NCBI GenBank assembly: GCA_951640195.1
Contig: OX621170.1
Span: 744,001 to 808,000, forward strand
DNA length: 64,000 nt
Direction: 5' to 3'
From: Porpolomopsis calyptriformis
Taxonomy: Eukaryota; Basidiomycota; Agaricomycetes; Agaricales; Hygrophoraceae
The notes beneath the pieces are model-generated. The model saw nothing but the letters and a program-made list of their open reading frames with translations, was not told the DNA's origin and ran no database searches. A program made the translations under genes and the position numbers. This document shows positions 1-13,100 of this stretch, piece after piece; positions within the stretch are counted from its first letter, which is position 1; each line of letters begins with the position of its first letter.

Positions 1-234
1 ACTAAATACTAGTACAAGCCCTCAGCAAAACAACTGTTTCAATGATATAACCGGATTCGACAAGGAATATCTCTGGAAGAACTTTACCAATCGTAATGTT
101 TAGGGGCTTGTTTTAAACCCAAGATGAGGGGCTATCTTCCACAATATCTTCATAATTCTCTCTATTTTATATCATGAGATATAATACTGTCAAGTCAAAC
201 TTGCCAAACATTGAAACAGTTTTTTGGCCCACTG
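1..234 (+). mobile_element. Tc1/mariner right end (copy 1, truncated by window edge)
   Basis: This sequence is nearly identical to positions 37820-38053, the right end of the full Tc1/mariner element further along. It ends ...GGCCCACTG at 234, followed by the TA target dinucleotide (235-236). Directly after it, the gag of gypsy copy A resumes in the same place as in copy B, so the element is inserted in that gag. The transposase gene lies outside the window. Confidence 0.9.
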
Positions 235-236
235 TA

Positions 237-1930
237 GTGGTGAGGAGGACATTGAGAAATTCGATGGGTGGCTTCAATCATTCTTGAGATGGTTGAAATT
301 GTCCAACTACGCTGGACCTAATGCTGAGCCAGAGCGTATCGCTTTAACGGCTATTTATCTTGCGGACAAAGCAAGACAATGGTTCAACGACAATGTCGAC
401 AGCGTGTCTAGGCAAAAACGCTGATGGACATTTAAAGAGGTCATCACCAGACTGTATGACTGGTTCATTCATGAAGCATCCATACAGAATGCTACGACGA
501 AATTCTATTCAAGAAAGTACACCATGGAAGGTGGTGTCTCAGGATTTTTCTATGACCTTGAGAGGTATGCAGGTCATATGATACATGAGCCTGACTCATA
601 TACGTTTAAAACCCAATTGTTATTGGGTCTACCTGCAAGGATAACTGACGCAGTTGTCTAGAAAGGCGTTACCACCGAAACCTCGTCACTTGAGATGATC
701 CTCAAAGTTGCTCGATGTGTCGAAGAGAGCATTCGAATAAAGCATCGCTATGATGAGCGACGCAAGGCGACATCTGGAGTAACCAGTCAGCCTAAAGCAA
801 CCGCGAATATGCAGCCGCCAACAAATTAGATGATGAATAAAGAGACGCCATCGTATTCGAAGCCAGCACACAATAAGTACGCTAACAAATGAGGTCCATA
901 CTGACCATATAGACTGACTGACAACCATCAGCCTTACAGACTACCGCCAAATAGACCTAGCAGTTCTGGAAGTAAACTAATGCCGCAGGCGCCGGCATAT
1001 AATAAGAACCAGACAGGATCATCTGGTGTGAAATGCTACGTGTGTGGCAAATTTGGCCACTATGCGACTGATCCGAAATGTCCCAATTTTGGGAAACCCT
1101 GAATGGCAGCAATCCAAGAGGGGGAGGATGCATTCAAAATGGTAGCAGAAGACGCTATCAATGAGAACAACCAAGAGGCAGATGAGCTTTACAACAACTA
1201 CAGAATTGTAGTTGAGGAAGAGGAGGACGATCCTTTACAAGGATTGCAGTATACATCACAAGGTGAAGAGTATCACCTCCAAGAATATGATGAGTATGAG
1301 GAGTACTCACAAGAGGAAGACGACAATAACATCGTCAATGAACAGATACGTTCAATCCGAGAAACAAGTAACCCTACTCATGAATTGATAGCATCTATAA
1401 ATGACAAACAAGTGTTCAAAGAGGACACTCAACCCAAATCATGGATTCGTAAGTCCAGCAGACAGCAGGACCGTCCAGCGAAGCTGAGCACAAAAGTAAG
1501 GCCTTTAGTGGCTTGCATGGAATTAAACGGCCTCATAGCCATTGTAATGTTCGATACAGGCAGCACCTCTGATGCCATTAGCCCAGAATTTGTGAGAGTC
1601 ACAAATTTGAAAATATATCAGTTGAAGGACCCTGTTCCGATCCAACTAGGATGCCGCGGTAGCAGATTGCAGATTAACTACAGTACTTACTATCCTGTGC
1701 GATATAAAAGTATCGCAAAGAAATACTACTTCGATATTGTAAATATCGACAGATTTGATGCTATAATTGGCATCGGTTTCATGCGTGAATTCGAAATTAC
1801 GCTAGAGCCTAGCGTGAACCAGATAATGGTCCGCAGGGTAGCCACTCCCACTCTTACTGAAGGGGAGGAAAATGACGAAATCGTGCGCAGACAATTGCTG
1901 CGACGAACTGAACAAAGGTCTGCTGAATGA
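237..1930 (+). pseudogene. gag: gag-protease of gypsy copy A
   Basis: This is Gag plus aspartic protease, structural and processing proteins of a retrotransposon. A capsid-like stretch (237-800) is followed by a zinc knuckle, CYVCGKFGH then C, near 1032-1080. The distance from His to the last Cys is longer than in the usual CX2CX4HX4C. An acidic tract (about 1200-1330) precedes a protease with the active-site DTGS near 1550. One frame runs throughout, with stops at 422 (TGA), about 658 (TAG), about 890 and 902 (TGA) and 1100 (TGA). Copy B reads Arg or Gln at several of these. The N-terminus is lost to the Tc1 insertion. RT follows in the -1 frame. Confidence 0.9.
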
Positions 1931-2208
1931 CTAGCAGACACAGAACCGAAAGGTTCTGCAGGGAAGACGTCTGGACAGGATGTCATAGAAACTGACAAAC
2001 CAAAAGAGTTTGTCGAGGAGTTTTCAAGAAAAAGGTGTTCAGACACGAACACAAAGAAAATAAAGAGAGTACCCCTACCGGGTCTAATGAAAAGATGCTA
2101 CTGAGTGTAGCTCAAATTGTTCAACCGAACAGAAGGACCGAAACATCCCTAACACATGAGGACAGACCTCGCCTTTGAGCCAAATGGATCGAAGCATGCC
2201 AAGATATC

Positions 2209-5200
2209 ATGCACAGAGTACCTGAGGAATTGCCTCCAGTATGTGGTGTCAATCACCACATACCTCTTATCGACAAAGATAAGAAGTACAATTATTACCT
2301 TCCGAGATGTCCGGACTCACTAAAGCCTCAGCTTATAGTGAAGATCGTGCAGTATACGTGCGCTGGATGGTGGGAATCAGTGCAAACCGATCAAGCAGCT
2401 CCGATGCTGTGCATTCCAAAGAAGAATGGCACTCTATGGATGCCAATTGATTGTCATAAACACAACGACAATACTTTGAAGGATGTTACGCCCTTTCCTG
2501 ATCAAGACCAGATCAGATATAATGTGGCTGGCGGAACAATAAGGTCAAAAATTGACCTATCAGATGCTTATGAGCAGGTATGGACAGTACCTGAAGACAT
2601 GCATAAAAGCGCGTTTGCAACTATATATGGCACCTATGTGAGCCATACAATGCAGATAGGAGACTGCAATGCACCTGCTACGTTCCAGCAGGTAATGACA
2701 ATGATCTTTCAAGATTTTATCGGCATATTCATGCATGCCTATCTCGATGATCTATTTGTCTATAGTGCTTCCATCTCGGAGCATGAAAAACACTTGGGTC
2801 TTGTGTTTGGTAAACTATGAGAATACAAGTTCTACCTCCAAGAGGAGAAATGCAAACTGTATGCCGATGTAATCGACTGTCTAGGTCATAAGATAGATGA
2901 CAAAGGGCTACACGCAGATGCTGATAAAGTGGCAAGAATACGTGATTAGCAACAACCGTGCAATTATAACGATGTCCAGAAATTTATAGGACTTGTACAA
3001 TATCTGGTGCATTTCCTGCCAGATATCTCAAGTTATACAGGGCCGTTAGCAGCCATGACAGTGAATGGGCAACCATTCGCGTGGAGACCAATCCACGATA
3101 AATGCTTTGAAATGATAAAGCAGATATGCTGCTCAACACCTATACTAGTGCTGATACATTACAAGAAAGATGAACCTATATGGGTCATCTGTGATGCCTC
3201 AATACATGGCGTCGGCGCAATGTATGGACAAGGTCCTACCTGGCAAACCTGCAGACCAGCAGGATTTATGTTGCGAAAGTTTACGGATGCTCAATGGAAT
3301 TATTGTATGTTTGAGCATGAAACAATCGTGATACTCAAAGCCCTCCTTAAATGGGAGGACAAACTGATAGGATATTGGGTTCACGTTGTGACCGACTATC
3401 AAGCTCTTCAGTTTTTCAAGACGCAAAGATGCCTGTCTAGCTGACAAGCTTGTTGGATGGAATACCTGTCAAGATTTGACTTTGATATAACATATGTCAA
3501 AGGGCAACTGAATAAAGTTGCTGATGCATTGTCACGTTATTATGAAAGTGATACATGGTATGACGCTCATCCTATGAGCGAATAGGTAGACGTAGATATA
3601 TGTCTATACCCAGAAAAGGATGATCTCCCTTGGGATCGTCTAAATGAAATTAATACTGGAGCCATCGAAATAAAGGCTATCCAGGTTGTTGAAGACATTC
3701 AATGATGCCAAAGCAATCGTCTTCTCAAAAGAGAAGAAGATAGAGATGCGCAAGTGGCAGTGCTCACGCTAGTTCCAATTGCAGAAACAGAACCAATGAA
3801 AAAATTAAGATCATCCCTGGACGATCCAACAATATTCCAATCCCATAAACGAGGAGAGAACTTGCGCGCTTGTATAGAGTGTGATGAATCACTGACAGTA
3901 GCGATTCGCGGAGGATACATATCCGACACATTATTCAGCAAGGTTCTTGAGAACCCTGATCACCATAAGGCGTTCACTGTCCGTGAAGGCCTAATTTGGT
4001 CCAAGAATTTGGGGGGAGAGGAAGTACTATGTATCCCATCTGCAAAGATGGGACAAGAATCAATTTTTGGCCTGATCATTGATCAACCACACTCAATAGT
4101 GGGCCATTTTGGTCCACAATGTACCGCCAACTATGTAAGACGATGGTACTGGTGGCCTAAGATATTTAGCCACGTCAAACAATTCTGCAAGTCATGTCAG
4201 ACTTGTCAAATGTTGAAAGACGATATGCAGTGCCCGACAGGACTGTTGCATTCATTACCCATACCCACGAAACTGTGGCAATCAATAGGAATGGACTTTA
4301 TTGGTCCATTTCCCGAAATTGACAGGTACAATTACCTTTGGGTAGTCATTTGTCGAATGACATCAATGATCCACCTAATTCCGGTGAATACCAAAATGAA
4401 AGCGTCAGAGCTTTCGTGGATCTACTTAAAAGAAGTAGTAAGGCTTCACGGCCTTCCCAAAAGTATAGTCTCGGACAGAGACTCGAAATTTACCTCCAAA
4501 TGGTGGAGTGAACTTCACAGGCTCTTAGGAGCTAAACTATTGATGTCTACATCTTTCCATCCTTAGATGGATGGCGCAACTGAACGAGCTAATCGTTCAA
4601 TAGGTCAAATCCTCTGAGCAACTATAAGCTCGGATCAACGAGACTGGATTGCAAAGATCCCAATGACCGAATTCACAATTAACGTGAGTATTAGTGAAGC
4701 TACAGGCTTCGCCCCATTTGAGCTGAATGGAGCATATATGCCTGCTATGATTAAGCAGGTAGAAAATACTGCTAAGACACTGCCAGGTGTCCAAGCATTT
4801 GCTCAACAAGGGCTGCAGAATCTGGCAGCTGCTCATGATGCGATCATTGCGCATCGCGTATTTCAAAGACACTATGCTAATCAGCGTAGAAGGGAAGAAC
4901 CGTCGATTAAAGTAAACGACTTTGTGTACCTATCGACTAAGAACCTTAAACTACCGCAAGGTAGAGTAGGGAAATTACTGCCAAGGTTCATTGGGCTGTA
5001 CAAAGTCATACAGGCCTTTCCTAATGAATCCAACTATGAGTTGGAACTCCCCGACGAGCTTGCAAAGTGACGGATTCATCCGCGCTTTCACATAACTTGC
5101 TGCATCCACACCATCCAAACGATGATGCATTATTCCCTAACTGAGCGTCAGTAGATGCTTATGACTTCAGTGAACTACTTCAAACTGAATGGTTAGTCGA

Positions 5201-5385
5201 CAAAATAGTCAGCCATAGGTGGGACAACTGAAAACTCGAGCTGGAGGTTCATTGGAACCTCGGAGACACAACATGGGAGCCCATCTCATCGTGTAAAGAG
5301 CTTAGTGCTCTAGATAAATATCTAACCATAATGGGTGTAGATACCCCTCATTAACTGCTGAGATGGCTAGTTAAGAGGCACTGAA
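2209..5385 (+). pseudogene. pol: RT-RNase H-integrase-chromodomain of gypsy copy A
   Basis: Reverse transcriptase has the YLDD active site near 2736-2750. RNase H covers about 3150-3440. Integrase has an HHCC zinc region (about 4085-4210) and a DDE core: D in GMDFIGPFP near 4290, D in SDRDSKF near 4470, E in ATERANRS near 4580. A chromodomain-like tail with EWLVD and GDTTWEPIS motifs lies at about 5185-5330. The frame is broken by stops near 2818, 2947, 3442, 3583, 3703, 4564 and 4615, and by a 1-nt loss near 5090 relative to copy B. The parent would have made cDNA and integrated it; this copy cannot. Confidence 0.9.
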
Positions 5386-5573
5386 TGCTGACTGCACTCA
5401 GAGCCTTGAGGTGTGCCAACAAGCACACCTCGTATGTGTGCTAAACCAAGCGCGACTGATAATTGCCTTAATCAGCAATCAATGGACTGGACATACCTGG
5501 TCCAGTGGTGGACTCACCCCAATTGGGGTAATTAGAGGCACCGGAATGATGCCACAAGTCTAAGCGTGACTTG

Positions 5574-5581
5574 TATAAAAG
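5574..5581 (+). promoter_or_regulatory. TATA box in front of the post-pol ORF of copy A
   Basis: TATAAAAG stands 19 bp upstream of the ATG at 5600, in the 215-bp gap between pol and the post-pol ORF. The same box is kept in copy B at 21386-21393 (- strand). This suggests the ORF is transcribed from its own promoter and not only from the LTR. Position and conservation are seen; promoter activity is inferred. Confidence 0.55.
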
Positions 5582-5599
5582 CACGATAAACAAAAAACA

Positions 5600-7885
5600 A
5601 TGGTAGAAATTTTTCTACCCCATACAACAATGTCAAATGAAAATAACACGCCCACAAGCGTAAGAATGAGCCCCCACCCTGTAGACCTGAGACCACCGGA
5701 AATGGTGGAAGACGACGGGGATCAGCTAATGGCTGGTCCCAACAAAGTCATCAGATCCCCGCGCCAGACACGGTGTAGGCCCTCTTCTGAAGGGGAGAGA
5801 GAGCACCGCTCTCGATAAAACACAAGTAACTCATCAGAGTTACCCCCAAAAACATGGGTGTGTAACAGCACTATCAACGTCGCAATACACTCCAGTCACC
5901 GGAGGTGTAAAGTCTGCAAAGACTATGTAATGCATGTCATCGAAGACAGTGTGTATGAAGACGCCTCGTTGAAAGAGGCATTCGAGGACTGCCGCAAGGC
6001 ACACCAAGAGGAACTCGTCACAGAGATCTGAAACCTAACTGTCTCACTCGAGAAGGCTCAACATGATGGTGATTACTATCGCGCTTATTATGAACACACT
6101 CAAGACAAGCTCTATAAAGCCAATTAGCTCATAGCCAAGCTGAATAAGTCTAACGACGCTAGTGAAGCCGAATCGCTAGGAAAGCGCAAGCGCTCCCATA
6201 CTCAGGGATCACATTCGCGATCGTCAGAATACACAAGGGCAGCTAGCCCTGTGACCAAGACCCCCTCTGCCCAAGACAAGGGCAAGGGAAAAGAAACTGA
6301 CGAGAAGGCTCAATGAAGAGCCAATATGGAACATTTCGATCCGTACTTGGACAACGAGTTAGCGGGCTGTGGCCCAATGTTCGAAAAACTCGACAAGGAG
6401 GATAACGCATACATCAAGAGACGCTTCCCTCAAATCATTCGAGAGAATGAGGAACTGAAGGCTTGCCTTCAACCCACCTTGTATGTCAAGTTCCCAAACC
6501 TCCCAGATCCAGGAGTGAATAATCAATCTGGCCCTAGTGGCAAGATGAGCAAACGGCGCAAGAAGCGCTCAACCATTACTGCTTGGCCCAGCATCCCTGC
6601 TGGGGCCCATTACTCACCCATTGACCAGACCATCCAGGTTGGTGCAAGCGCTGAAGCAGCGCAACGAAATGAAGCGATGGGATTGCCCCCTCTGCATGGA
6701 ACTCGATCTGCGGATGACCGCGGATACCCTGTCAATGCGTGCCAATGGCGCGCTCTGTTCATTCAAGCCCAAGAATTGGGCAATAATGAGGCTCTCAAAC
6801 TTGCGCAATCATGTGTCATGATAGCGCAGGTGACTCCTCGAGAGAGCAGAATGGATGCTCAATGCATCACGTTAATCAATTGGAGAGTTCCCACCTGGGC
6901 TTCAGGTGATTCCACCGATGCACCTGTACAGGTGCCGACTTCTTCTGTGCCTGGACAGATTAACCCATCTCAGCCAACCGCCACGAGCTCCCCGGAAGAG
7001 TGGGCTCATTGGTTCTACATAAACCGCTATGCCGCGCACCCTGGAGTGCACTTAGAACGAGATAGCAGCATTTCGCTGTGAAGCCTCTGCAGGATGCTTT
7101 TGGTTAGTCGACACAAACCAAAGTCACCTAAGACCCATGCTCCTGCTGGATCATCGACAGACACCAACCAGATTCAGTTGCAATACATCAGAGCGGCAGC
7201 CCTCCTGTTTGGAATGCCCAGCTGCTATCGCTCACTTGTGATGGGATTGAACCTGTCCATTGCAGAACCCACCAGAGAACCAGCCCGGTACTCTGGATCA
7301 TCCAATGTCACAGAACAATCCCTCGTTCCATTCTTCGCCAGACAAGGCATTACGTTTGAACAAGTGGATGACGCCTTTGTCTATGCCTTCCAATAGCTTG
7401 AGGACACCCTCCAGGGTAATGTCTTGGACTTATCCTCCCTCGAGACGTACAGAGAGTCTGTGCATAATACATTGGCAAGAAATGGCATTCCTTTGTCACT
7501 CTGTGACAGAAATGACACTTTGTTCCCAGATGGACATCCTCGCTGACGTCCTCAGTCTTGTATCTCATCTAATGACAAGTCTGTCGCCCCATCCGCAGGC
7601 CTTATCACCCAAGACGCATTTGATGCATCTAACTTGTTCACTCGGTATAGACAAATCACGTACACACTCGCCGAGCGTGGACCACCCCATGGCTAGGACT
7701 CGTCCCGCACTTCGCGACACCATTCATGGCACAACTCACAAGACAGCGCTGCACCACCAGGCAGCGATAGCAAGCAAGTTTCACTTGGCTCACTGATACC
7801 CGAACCTGAGCCAGCCTCACTTCAGGAACGTATTGATAGTATGTCAGAGATACCTAACGTCCTGATGGACTACGGACGAATGTAG
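5600..7885 (+). pseudogene. large post-pol ORF of gypsy family 1, copy A (function unknown)
   Basis: One reading frame of about 760 codons runs from ATG 5600 to about 7885 with stops at codons that copy B reads through (for example TAA 5816, TGA about 6314, TGA 7079, TAG 7394). The N-terminal third is polar, with a Cys pair (CKVC) and a coiled-coil-like segment (about 5960-6150), then a basic stretch (KRRKKR, about 6550). The rest is well conserved between the two copies but matches no domain I recognise. It sits where an env would sit in a retrovirus, yet I see no signal peptide or membrane segment, so I do not call it env. It has its own TATA box. Confidence 0.75.
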
Positions 7886-8013
7886 TTGCTGCCACAGTTG
7901 TATTACTTTGGCATTTATTTTCTATTTCTCTCAGTTCTTTCTATATAGTTTATAGATTGTTTTATGTGTATTCTGCCTGGCTATCAGGCTTAACTTACCC
8001 CGGCAGTTAAGCC

Positions 8014-8025
8014 AAAGGGGGAGGA
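8014..8025 (+). other. polypurine tract of gypsy copy A
   Basis: AAAGGGGGAGGA lies directly before the 3' LTR start (TGTAACAG at 8026), the normal place for plus-strand cDNA priming. The same tract is at the matching site in copy B (about 18621-18632 on the - strand). Confidence 0.85.
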
Positions 8026-8106
8026 TGTAACAGATATGTTACATACAGCCACCATGCTGTGTTTGTACATATTTGTACCAGATACCTTAAGTACTGGTTA
8101 CACTTA
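8026..8106 (+). repeat. 3' LTR of copy A, first part
   Basis: It begins TGTAACAGATATG and matches the 195-bp LTRs of copy B (18426-18620 and 35147-35341, reverse strand) until 8106, where the CACTA-like element begins. The second part is at 16285-16399. Confidence 0.9.
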
Positions 8107-8199
8107 CACGCTTGTTCGGGCGAAGTGCTAAACTAAGGATTTGAGCCAGTTCGCTAGTCCAGCACTAGAAATGACCTGAATCTGACCCAGCAACATTAT

Positions 8200-10038
8200 G
8201 ATGAATAAGCGATAAAAATGTATTGCCTTGACAACCCTGAGCAGTGGGCAGCGATTGACCATTGGCCATCCCTGGAATGACAGTCTGGTGGTGGTGGGCT
8301 CTTACTCACTTTAGAGGGGCTGTTCATGGATTTGCAATCAGGGCTGCTCGAGTGAGGACCTATCCCTGGTGTAGGGGTGGCCTGAGGCTCACCACGCATT
8401 CAGATACTGGAAATTGGGATGATATTGAAAAAAGAATGACTGATTGTATTGCAATGCTATCTATCTATCTATGAACAGGAATAATAATGTCAAAGGAAAT
8501 ATGCAAGGTGATTAGAAGGAGTGTATATGAAGTGCAATTAAGGAATGGTGTAGATTCGATTCTGCCAAAATCTTCTGTCAATGTCCAATTTGACTCTGAT
8601 GAAGTCTTCTGTCAATGTCCAATTGCCAGGCAAGCCCTTTTGCCATGAGGATCATCTTCAGCCTAGGATACTGCTTCAGGTCATCTTGAAGAACCTTGTT
8701 GAAAAATCTAAATCGATTGTGAGCATGATAAGATGTATATTAAAGAGAACGCTTACTTCTTCAACCAAGATTCTTGTTCATTTTGATTGGGGCAATCCAA
8801 GGCCGCCTGCTGGCGTACTTGCAGAAGCATGTCATCCATATAGTTCTAGAACTGAGAACTCGAGTAAATGGTTCCCTCATCTCTGCCTGTATCTCCTTGG
8901 TCTTCCATCACTGCTGCATCATCATCAACCTGGATTGTCAAGGAAGCTGTGGATGGTGTTATAGTAGTGGCGATTAAGGCGTTGAAGTCTTTAAGGGTAG
9001 ATTGCTGCAATAGAGTCAGAAACAGTCAACACAAGTGAGGAAATTCACACACCATGAAGGCAACTCTTGCCCAATGATTACTGTTGACTTCCATTGCCTT
9101 GGGAGCCATGGCGCTTGTCAACTCATAAATGCCTTGAGGACAACTCCTGGTCCTTGTGTGCCGGAGAGACAAAGTAAGCTGCAAGATGGAATACTTAGTT
9201 TGAGATAATAATAGCAGATGTAAGACTCACCTTTTGCTTCATCGCACTATGGGTATCTATGAGACAAGACTTCATGAGGCTAATAAGCTGCCCATACATC
9301 TCAGGGTCATCAAACACAGTTTCAGGTATCGAGAAAAAGCCATGCCGTTCTTGCATTACAGTCTACCAAATCCAGTGAGTGCACAAGTTCAGACATGCAG
9401 CAACAAGCGCACCTTGATGCAAGAGTTTACACCATCAAGATAGGCTTTCATGCTAGGCGACATCAAGCATATCGTCAACTGTTCAATGAAGTGTTTCTGA
9501 ATGAACTTGCAGTCAATAAACACGACAATCATGAGCATCAGCTTACCTTGAAATCAGCTGACATGAGGAGCTGCATCAAGTCGTTGTTTTGCCGTGCCCC
9601 ATTGATTTTTATTAGATAGCCTTGAAGCATGATCAACTTGCTGTCGGTATCAAGCTTTGAGGCCACATAAAATATTCAGACTATAAGGGACAAGTGAAAT
9701 CATCTACCAACCTCTGCAAATTTATCCAAGGCGCCGTCTCCCAATCTGAACATCTGGCAGACGCTTCGAGCAAGACCTTTATGCCATTTGGCTGTATGAG
9801 GCAAATTGACTTGATGTGAAGTGCGGAATGGGTCGATCTCGCTTTCCTCACCCTCCTGCTCTCGACGAAGGGGATGGAGGGGAGAGAGGCCTTCTCCGTG
9901 AGCAGACATCTCCCTAGATCGGCTTGGGGTCAACTCAAAATGCATCAAGGGGGTTGAAGAATGAGTTTGAGAGCAGGGGCTGTCATTGCTGGCCAGAAAA
10001 CTGGCAAGCGCACTCATGGTTGTTGATGAAAAAGCCAA
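8200..10038 (-). pseudogene. second gene of the CACTA-like element (decayed)
   Basis: The likely start is the Met at 10038 or the in-frame Met at about 10017. The first exon encodes a polar N-terminus and then a stretch with HTAKWHKGLARSVCQMF and GDGALDKFAEVG, which from memory resembles a family often found beside agaricomycete transposon genes. Further matching pieces appear toward 8500 (for example FFNKVLQDDLKQYP near 8700), separated by introns and stops. Exon limits below 9700 are not resolved. A role as accessory transposition protein is inferred from position only. Confidence 0.5.
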
Positions 10039-10125
10039 GATGAACTTTCAACCTCTGATTGCCACAGGCGCTCACTCATGAAAGTCACATTTCAGTGTAT
10101 AAGATGTGTGAATAAAGGAAACTAT

Positions 10126-13100
10126 TAAGATATATTGTCAGGGGGAAAGGGTTGGAATGATGCCTCTGGATCACTACCAGCTGTAGGAGCATGGGGTCCA
10201 GAAAATGAGAAAGAAGCGACAGAGGGGGATGAGGAATGGGGGTGAGGCAGGGAAGCATACATGTGATGTGACTGGGATAGGAAATTTGTTAATAGGAGAG
10301 GTGGATGTTGGTGCTCGACTACATCAGGAGCAGGGTAAAGCTGAGAAGACAGCGCATTCAACTGTGATTGATAGACAGGAGGGTGGTACTGGGATGATAG
10401 CATTGAGGATGAGGAAAACAGGCAGCTGTTCTAACCCACCGAATAATAAACATTTGGAGAGTGGGATTAAGGTTGACCAATTCCCAATACAAGGGATGGC
10501 TGGGGATAACACTGCCATAGTGGTATGGGAATGGTGTTGTCGTATGGTCGTGATTGATGGGGAATAGTTTGTGGTGCACGGGGTGGTGGGGCAGAGGCAG
10601 AAATGAGCTGCGATTGGGACTGGGAAATTGTTGATGGTAGAGGAGGTAGCAAAGTGCCTACCCACATGCTTGTATCAGCTCTCTGCGGCCTTGATGTCTG
10701 TTTTTTCTTCATTGGCTTTGTTGTGGACAGACTGTTGTGTTGGAAATCCGGCAATGCCTCGAATAGTGAATTGATGCAGTCATCTTCAGGATTCGATGCA
10801 TCCCTGTCCGATGCATTCTTGTCAGTTTTTTTTCTCGCTTTTGCCTTTTTTGTTTCACGAACTTGACGTGCAGCAGTTCTCTGCAGCTTGACAGCATCCA
10901 CCTCATTGTAGCCTAGTGATTCTTGAAGGTGCGTCGGTAGAGTAGCCTTGATATGCCTGTAGTTGTGAAGTGAGAAAATATTGAGAACATAGTGCCGTGT
11001 TATGTTATGGGTTGCGACATTTTGAGTCTGCGGTGTTACTACACATTCTTGCATTACTGGCTTGGAGATGTTTGGTGCATTGCTGCAAGCTGAGAAAATG
11101 CAGTTGTGTTGAACATTTACACTGCAAATGATGTCCTAGAATCATCAAGTCAGTCATCGCTTTATCCATTGTCTCCATATACCTTTCCCAAGACAACTTG
11201 CTCAACTTCTGAAAGCACCAGCTTGGGCACATTCAGGCTTTGATGTAATTTGGGTTCAAAATCCATGCATTGGAGACACATGTGCGATGCAGTGTTTGGG
11301 TCACTCTCGGGAGCAAGTATTTCATGAACCAAGGTGACACAATACTTGAGTAAAGAAAAAGAAATGTCAACTTCAGGGAACAAGGGTACAGACAAGAATA
11401 CATGCCATATCACACTCAGGGTCCTTGAAGATGACATATGAGCCAATATGCATGGTATCACTATGTAACACCCAAAAAGAGATGGCCTCAAGAAAACGGC
11501 ATGACTTCAGAGGTCTCAGGACATCTGTCTTTGAAGAGCGTGTTTCATTCCAGTTCTTGATTAAATGATTGCCTTGAGATCTACTATGCGAACTGCTTAG
11601 CTTGCTGATCGATAGTATCCACCCTCCAAAATGAAATGAGAAATTAAAGTGGTGGATAGGTGAGACGCTTACCTGGTGGGCTGTTATTATTGCTCTTGGG
11701 TATACTGAGCAGTCAAGCATGTTCGGGGTGGCCATCCATATATGATCGCACAGCATCACCAGCACATGCCCATCTTTTTGCAGATGTATCATACTAAAAC
11801 CCACCAGTTGTGACATGCTTGATGATGTCCTGTGAGGCAAATGTATGACAAGCATCCCGACTTGGGGCTTGTTGATTACTGAATATTGATGCAAGGCGGA
11901 AGATATGATTGAAGGCCTCATAGCGTTCTGTTGAGAAGATGATCGCTGGGCCAAATCAATGAATGTATGCAGGGAGGTGGAGTAAAAAATGGAATTTTGG
12001 CTTCAAAATCAGTATACTCGGAGTGCACTGAACTGTGACATTCAACAGATCCTGAATGCATCGGGATAGCTCGGCCTGATGAACAATCAATAACAAGGAT
12101 TTGGCAGAATTAGAAAAGACATACCAAATATGATTCCATATCCTCAATTTCTGTATGCCAGACATGGACAATAAGGCTCCCAATGATAGTCCAAGCCTCC
12201 AGGACCTTCGCCGGAACAAGGCCATAGATAATAAATGGCATGATTTGCGTGAAGCCCTTGAAATGTTTTCCGATGAGACCTCCTTTGTACCGGCATACAT
12301 ACTCTGCATTTATCTTGGGGATGTTAAGGCTGTCAGCATCCAGGGCAGTGAGTCAAGCTTGGAAGATCTCCATCCTCTTCGTTTTGCTCATGAGCCAGAC
12401 ACTCTGTCCCCAAAAGTACTTTACAACACTGAGCAGGATAGTGTGTAAGATTTTTGTTGGTGTATCCTGATGGATGTTAATACCTTGACCAAGGCTTGCA
12501 TCAGTTTTTGACAGAACAATATACATTGTACAACATACCTGGCATTCAAATCAAGGGATTGATTATGCTCAGGAGTGTTTGCTTCGCCAACTCATCTTCC
12601 AGAATCTTCTGAATCTCGGCTTTTGACAATGCCCTTCCACTGGCTCCATGCTTTCGCAATGTCTTGCCCATATCAAGTAACATTCAAATTACAGATTCAG
12701 AACTGGCGTCACTGATACCAGTGTCAGTGGCAGATTTCTTAACTTTATCTGTCCCACCCGATAATGTTGATAGTCTCAACTATTCGAAAATGGTATTCTT
12801 TGTATCTGCTGACATTCGTATCTGGCCAGACTTTGCATGGAGTCAGTGACGACCAATTTGCAAACAAAGGGGAAGCACCGTGAAGAGCGAACAAAACCCT
12901 TTGTCCGATTCTTTGAATACCTTTGTGCCCCCAACCTTACAGGTCTGGCAAAACATATTGCTGTTCAAGCCAGCATGACTACATTCCTCAGCTTGCATGG
13001 GATTATCGCCTGGGAAAAAAAGGGCATACAGACACAGGAGGACCTCCTCCTGGTTCTTGCAATCCTAGGCAATGATACCTTCCTCAGCAGCTTTGCTTGA

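Noticed and set aside
5600..7885. Post-pol ORF of family 1 as a retroviral env
   Set aside because: No signal peptide, membrane segment or cleavage-type motif is visible.
10205..10866. Several + strand ORFs within the CACTA-like element
   Set aside because: They mirror the Pro/Ser-rich coding on the - strand and have no family resemblance.
12837..13100. Open + strand frame of 87 codons
   Set aside because: The - strand at the same place carries the transposase-like exon with DNPMQAEECSHAGL, so the + frame is a shadow.
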